From NCBI GenBank assembly GCA_014360945.1, contig JACIWM010000055.1, positions 1 to 7,661 on the forward strand: a stretch of 7,661 nt of DNA, given 5' to 3'. Position numbers and translations under genes: made by a program. Shown in pieces: positions 4,323-7,661 of this stretch. The notes under the pieces are model-generated. The model saw nothing but the letters and a program-made list of their open reading frames with translations. It was not told the DNA's origin and searched no databases. The DNA is from Candidatus Bipolaricaulota bacterium. Lineage in GTDB: Bacteria; Bipolaricaulota; Bipolaricaulia; Bipolaricaulales; Bipolaricaulaceae. The stretch's first letter is position 1, and each line of letters starts with the position of its first letter.

Positions 4323-5973
4323 AGGCGCGAAGGCTCCTTTCGCCCAGCCATTCCCAGATGGCCACGGCGGCCACGGTGATGAGGATGAGAAGGGAGGCCA
4401 TGGCCGAGGCCGCCCCAAATCTTCGCGCGGAAAGGAAGCGATAAATGGCCAAGGGAATGGTAACTAACTCTCCCCGGGAGAGCATGGCCGCGGCGGTCAT
4501 CTCCCCGAGGGAGAGGGCGAGGCTGAAAGCTCCGGCCACGAGGATCGCTTGAGAAAGGAGGGGCATCTCCAGGGTGAGGAAGGCCCGGGCCCGGCCGGCT
4601 CCCAAGGTGCGCGCCGCCTCCACCCAGGCCGGGGTCAACCCCTCCCAAATGGGCCGCACGATCCTCACCACAAACGGGTAAAACATGAGGCCATGCGCCA
4701 AAACGAGGGAAAATTTCTCGGGAAGCGCGGAAAGCGGGGGTTTTCGAAAGGCCAAAAGGAGGGCGAGGCCCAGGACCACGGAGGAGACGGCCATGGGGGC
4801 CATGAGGACGGCCTCCAATGCTCGGGAGCGCAAAACTCGCAAGGCTCCGCTCACGGAAAGCCCCAGCGTTAAGGCCAAAAGAGTGGAAAGGCCGGCGACC
4901 TCCAGGCTCACCAGGATGCTTCCTAGTGGAGAGATGCCGATGAACGGGTTTTGTTCGGGAGAGAAAATGGCGCGATACCAGCCAAAACCCGGTGGCTTTC
5001 CTCCCAGGGGACGGGAAAAGGAATCGGCCACCACGGAGGCCATCGGTCCAAGGAAGATCACTGCGCTAACAAGAAGCCAGACGAGCCAAAGAAGGTGTGC
5101 GGGACGAGAGGGAAAGGCCAACGTAGGAATTGGATGGGTCCGTCCCTGTCGACTACCGAAGAATCCGCTTCCCTGCACGTAGAAATAGGCTAGAGCGAGG
5201 GTCACAAGAATCTGCACCAAACCCAAGGCTGCTGCGCGCGAGAAATCCAGATAGACGCGGGCGTAGAGGTAGATTCCCACTTCAACTGTGGCATAGCGTG
5301 CTCCGCCCAAAGAAAGGGGAATGGCGAAGGAAAGGAAGCAAAGCACGAACACGAGGGCAGCCGCGGAAAAAATGGCAGGAAGAAGGAGAGGCAGGGTTAC
5401 GGTTGAGAACGCACGAAACCGCGGAGCCCCAAGAACCGCGCAGGCCTCCTCCAAGGTCGGATCGATGGAGGTCCAAGCGGCATGGACAAAGCGGGCAAAA
5501 ACCGGGGCGTTATAGAAAGCGTGGGCGAGGACGATGGCCCAAAGGGAGTAAAGGAGGCGAAGGGGCGGCTCGCGCAGGCCGAAAACAGCGCGCAAAGCAG
5601 TGTTGAGGTAGCCCGTGTTCCCGAAGAACAGGAAAAACCCGAGGGCCACGGTGATGGGCGGAAGAACGAAGGGAGCCAGGGTGAACGCGCGGAGGAACCC
5701 CTTCCCGGGAAAACGGTAGCGGGCGAGGAACCAGCCGAGGGGAAAGCCCAGGGCGAAGCTGAGGAGGGTGGAAAGAAAAGCTTGTAGGGCGGTGAACGAG
5801 AAAAGGTGGCGTACGTAAGGATCGGAGAGAACGGCCCGAAGGTTTGCGGCGGTCCAACGGCCGTTTTCGCGCACACCGAGGAGAAAAACGTTGGCCAAGG
5901 GAATGAAGAAAGCCAGGGCCAAAAAGAAGAGGGGCAAGCCGGCCCAGACCAGGCCCGCCCCCCTCCTTGCCAT
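4309..5973 (-). CDS. thiP: Thiamine ABC transporter permease, two fused domains
   Basis: Inner-membrane permease of 554 residues, comparable to E. coli ThiP (536), made of two homologous halves in one chain. Each half carries an EAA loop that docks on the ATPase: EEACAVLGAPRFRAF (175-189) and VEAARTLGAGRARAF (451-465), both followed by a leucine-rich membrane helix. About twelve hydrophobic segments can be read, with a hydrophilic break near 270-292 between the halves. The fused layout is typical of the thiamine/iron(III) permease group. The start is placed at ATG 5973, which shares one base with the thiB stop (TGATG) and so is translationally coupled. The in-frame GTG at 6012 would add 13 residues but has its GGAG directly touching the start. 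The 3' end overlaps the ATPase gene by 14 bases. Thiamine specificity comes from the adjacent ThiB and pyrophosphokinase. Confidence 0.9.
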   Translation of the reverse strand: MARRGAGLVWAGLPLFFLALAFFIPLANVFLLGVRENGRWTAANLRAVLSDPYVRHLFSFTALQAFLSTLLSFALGFPLGWFLARYRFPGKGFLRAFTLAPFVLPPITVALGFFLFFGNTGYLNTALRAVFGLREPPLRLLYSLWAIVLAHAFYNAPVFARFVHAAWTSIDPTLEEACAVLGAPRFRAFSTVTLPLLLPAIFSAAALVFVLCFLSFAIPLSLGGARYATVEVGIYLYARVYLDFSRAAALGLVQILVTLALAYFYVQGSGFFGSRQGRTHPIPTLAFPSRPAHLLWLVWLLVSAVIFLGPMASVVADSFSRPLGGKPPGFGWYRAIFSPEQNPFIGISPLGSILVSLEVAGLSTLLALTLGLSVSGALRVLRSRALEAVLMAPMAVSSVVLGLALLLAFRKPPLSALPEKFSLVLAHGLMFYPFVVRIVRPIWEGLTPAWVEAARTLGAGRARAFLTLEMPLLSQAILVAGAFSLALSLGEMTAAAMLSRGELVTIPLAIYRFLSARRFGAASAMASLLILITVAAVAIWEWLGERSLRAYGQA

Positions 5974-6986
5974 CAGCCGCCAATCAAAAGGCTCTGCCAA
6001 AGGTTCAGCCACTCCTCAAGCTTCTCGCCCACGACCGCAGGATCCAGCGCCACAGGCTTCTCCGGGATCACCGCGTACTCATAGCCCTCGGGAAGCTTAG
6101 CTTTGGCGTTCACCGGGAACATCCATTGCGTTGTGGGCATGAGCTCTTGGATCTCCACGGAAAGCACGAGGTTCAGGAAGGCATGGGCCAATTCCGGCTC
6201 GTCCGTTCCGCGCACGATCCCCATTCCCTCCACTTGCCGGTAGGCCTCCCCATCGGGGGTGATCACCAAATACCGCAGGGAACCGTGCTCGATGTAGGAG
6301 TAGGCCGTATCCGTGGAGTAGGAAAGCACAATGGGTGCCTCACCAGCGAGAAAGAGGTCGTAGGCCTCGGACCAGCCCTTGGTGATGGTGAGGAGGTTGG
6401 GGATGAGCTTCCGCCAATAGTCCAGCCAGCCCTCGCCGTAGTGGGCGATGGTCCAAAGGAGGAAGGAAAGGCCGGGTGAGGAGGTGCGGGGATCGGTGAC
6501 GATGATCTTTCCTTTCAGCTCCGGCCGAAGAAGATCATCGAGGGTTTTGGGCACAAGCTCCTCGGGAAGGAGTTCGGAATCATAAACGAAAGTCACGTAT
6601 CCATGGTCGTAAGGGATGACGTGCCCGGTTTTATCGAAGATGAGTTCCTCCGGCACATCCGCGAGGTTTGGAATCTTCGTGGGATCGTAGGGCTGGAAGA
6701 CGTTGTGGGCCAAAGCCCGTGGCAGCTCCACGTCGGCCAGGCCAAGGAAAACGTCGGCCTGGGTGGCGCCGAGTTCGAGCTCGGCGATGAGGCGGGAAAG
6801 CATTTCTGAGGAGTCGCCCACGGCCACCCAGGTCAGGGTCACCCCGGGGAACATGGCCTCGAACCTCTCCTTTATAGTCAGGGCCGGGCCCCAGGAGACG
6901 AAGGAGTCATAGGTGTAGACCACAAGTTCCCTGGCCGCCCCGAGTACCGCCACCGCTGCCAAAAGAAGCGCAACGAACGTCTTCAT
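5973..6986 (-). CDS. thiB: Thiamine-binding periplasmic/extracytoplasmic protein
   Basis: Substrate-binding protein of the thiamine ABC importer, 337 residues. Residues 1-18 form a signal peptide (MKTFVALLLAAVAVLGAA) without a lipobox cysteine, so a soluble periplasmic protein is expected rather than a lipoprotein. Stretches closely shared with E. coli ThiB are VVYTYDSF (22-29), WGP (32-34), DPRTSSPGL (165-173), TKGWSEAY (202-209), LSYSTDTAY (221-229) and QWMFPV (287-292). These line the thiamine-binding cleft in the known structure. The length is near the family norm (327 in E. coli). ATG 6986 has a strong AGGAGGTG (6998-6991) and overlaps the pyrophosphokinase stop by ATGA. The 3' end shares a base with the permease start. 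Confidence 0.95.
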   Translation of the reverse strand: MKTFVALLLAAVAVLGAARELVVYTYDSFVSWGPALTIKERFEAMFPGVTLTWVAVGDSSEMLSRLIAELELGATQADVFLGLADVELPRALAHNVFQPYDPTKIPNLADVPEELIFDKTGHVIPYDHGYVTFVYDSELLPEELVPKTLDDLLRPELKGKIIVTDPRTSSPGLSFLLWTIAHYGEGWLDYWRKLIPNLLTITKGWSEAYDLFLAGEAPIVLSYSTDTAYSYIEHGSLRYLVITPDGEAYRQVEGMGIVRGTDEPELAHAFLNLVLSVEIQELMPTTQWMFPVNAKAKLPEGYEYAVIPEKPVALDPAVVGEKLEEWLNLWQSLLIGG

Positions 6987-7609
6987 CGCCCACCTCCTTT
7001 GGGGATGTGGATGAGGAGGAGCTTTCCCGCGCGCACGCGAACCCCGCAGGGCGCAACCAAAACCTCGTTGGAGACCCCACGCGTGGAGGCCCGAAAGAGA
7101 ACGCCGTCGCTGAGGGCGTAGCGTAAACCCCAGGTGTAAACGCCGCGGACTTCCGAGGAAAGCGGAATAAGGGAAACGAGATCGCCGGGCTGAGCATCAA
7201 TCTCCACCCGATCCACGACGAGGTAAATCCGGGCTCCATCGTGGAAAAGGACGATGGGAATTGCGTATTTCTCCAAGAGGTTGGCGTTAGCAAGGGTGTG
7301 ATCAAGGCGGGCGCCGAATGCTCCCACAACCACGATCTTTTCCGCTCCCAAGGAAACGGCATGATTGAGGGCGAGCTCGAGATCCGTGGCGTCCTTCTCC
7401 CGGGGCACGCGCCATGTGGGAAGGCCCTCGGGAATGGGAGAGGTGAGGGAATCGAGGTCGCCAAGAAGGAGATCCACGGGAAGGTCGGCGCGTTTGGCAA
7501 GGTCAAAGCCGCCATTGACGGCCAGGACGAAATCCGCCCCAGATGCGGCCTCCCGGACCTCCTCGGGCGAGGCCACGCCCCCGGCGAGGATCAAGATCGT
7601 GCGCGGCAC
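6983..7609 (-). CDS. thiN: Thiamine pyrophosphokinase
   Basis: Cytosolic enzyme of 208 residues that transfers pyrophosphate from ATP to thiamine, giving TPP. Family motifs occur in order: NGG (32-34, usually DGG), GDLDS (50-54), EKDATDLELAL (71-81), GARLDHTLAN (99-108, usually GGRxDH) and the C-terminal SN (180-181) that contacts thiamine. The start is GTG 7609 (VPRTILILAGG), with AAGGAGGGG (7625-7617) seven bases upstream. A longer frame from 7654 would translate through the hairpin and adds an unrelated basic stretch. As first gene of the operon it couples import to immediate trapping of thiamine as TPP. It overlaps thiB by ATGA. Its two motif substitutions are conservative and do not suggest loss of activity. 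Confidence 0.93.
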   Translation of the reverse strand: MPRTILILAGGVASPEEVREAASGADFVLAVNGGFDLAKRADLPVDLLLGDLDSLTSPIPEGLPTWRVPREKDATDLELALNHAVSLGAEKIVVVGAFGARLDHTLANANLLEKYAIPIVLFHDGARIYLVVDRVEIDAQPGDLVSLIPLSSEVRGVYTWGLRYALSDGVLFRASTRGVSNEVLVAPCGVRVRAGKLLLIHIPKGGGR

Positions 7610-7616
7610 GATAAAA

Positions 7617-7645
7617 CCCCTCCTTGGTGGCAACCAAGGGAGGGG
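7617..7645 (-). promoter_or_regulatory. Hairpin covering the thiN Shine-Dalgarno, possible riboswitch platform
   Basis: Read on the - strand, CCCCT-(C)-CCTTGG (7645-7634) pairs with CCAAGGAGGGG (7627-7617) around loop TTGCCA (7633-7628): 11 base pairs with one bulged C. The 3' arm contains AAGGAGGGG, the thiN Shine-Dalgarno, and is followed by TTTT (7616-7613). The same stem could therefore block translation, end transcription, or both. For a TPP-pathway operon this is the expected shape of a TPP-riboswitch expression platform. No aptamer motif is visible in the 16 bases left before the window edge, so the riboswitch itself is inferred. Confidence 0.55.
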
Positions 7646-7661
7646 GCTTTCCAACCGCCCC
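7643..7661 (-). promoter_or_regulatory. Alternative helix competing with the thiN hairpin
   Basis: On the - strand GGGGC (7661-7657) can pair with GCCCC (7647-7643) across a nine-base loop. It uses three bases also needed by the outer part of the Shine-Dalgarno hairpin. The two pairings are thus partly exclusive, as in a switching leader. The element touches the window edge and could be part of something larger. Confidence 0.25.

Noticed and set aside
3974..4648. 224-residue - strand frame overlapping the ATPase and permease
   Set aside because: Runs in a different frame through two well-supported genes; Pro/Arg/Gly/Ser-rich translation typical of a shadow.
5130..5606. + strand open frames inside the permease region
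   Set aside because: Arg/Gly/Lys-rich shadows of thiP; the membrane-protein reading on the other strand is unambiguous.
6907..7515. 202-residue - strand frame over thiN
   Set aside because: Alternate frame of a gene with all thiamine pyrophosphokinase motifs; no recognisable motifs of its own.

Overview
The window reads as a compact, GC-rich bacterial chromosome segment with no insertion sequences, phage genes or CRISPR array. Genes abut or overlap almost everywhere. The signal recognition particle RNA is the long form with an Alu domain, known from Bacillus/Clostridium relatives, Thermotogae and some other lineages. Hemerythrin/PAS and flavodiiron-like sequences suit an anaerobe or microaerophile. 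A thermophilic or deep-branching anaerobe (for example a Bipolaricaulota-type lineage) is a guess from gene style only; taxonomy cannot be fixed from this window.

Left third, + strand: a good sigma-70-like promoter (30-58) drives a PiT-family anion transporter (94-1029). The -35 box of the next promoter lies on that gene's stop codon and drives tRNA-Ser(GGA) (1064-1154). The tRNA's encoded CCA is followed with no spacer by the long SRP RNA (about 1155-1427), so the two are probably made as one transcript.

Middle, + strand: an Rrf2-family, probably Fe-S, regulator (1495-1917) overlaps by four bases a DUF438-hemerythrin-PAS protein (1914-3089). That gene in turn overlaps a short reading frame (3086-3214) that begins like a flavodiiron protein and then decays. 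In front of the regulator lie a plausible promoter, an IscR-like inverted repeat, and an RNA hairpin that would cover the Shine-Dalgarno only in transcripts reading through from the SRP RNA. Together they suggest an autoregulated O2/NO/iron-stress module that has lost its last gene.

Right half, - strand: a four-gene operon enters from the right edge: thiamine pyrophosphokinase (7609-6983), thiamine-binding protein ThiB (6986-5973), fused two-domain permease ThiP (5973-4309) and an ABC ATPase (4322-3297). Every junction overlaps. The products import thiamine and pyrophosphorylate it to the cofactor TPP. A hairpin at 7617-7645 covers the Shine-Dalgarno of the first gene and looks like a riboswitch expression platform, but any aptamer would lie beyond the window. 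This operon converges tail to tail with the hemerythrin operon around 3300.
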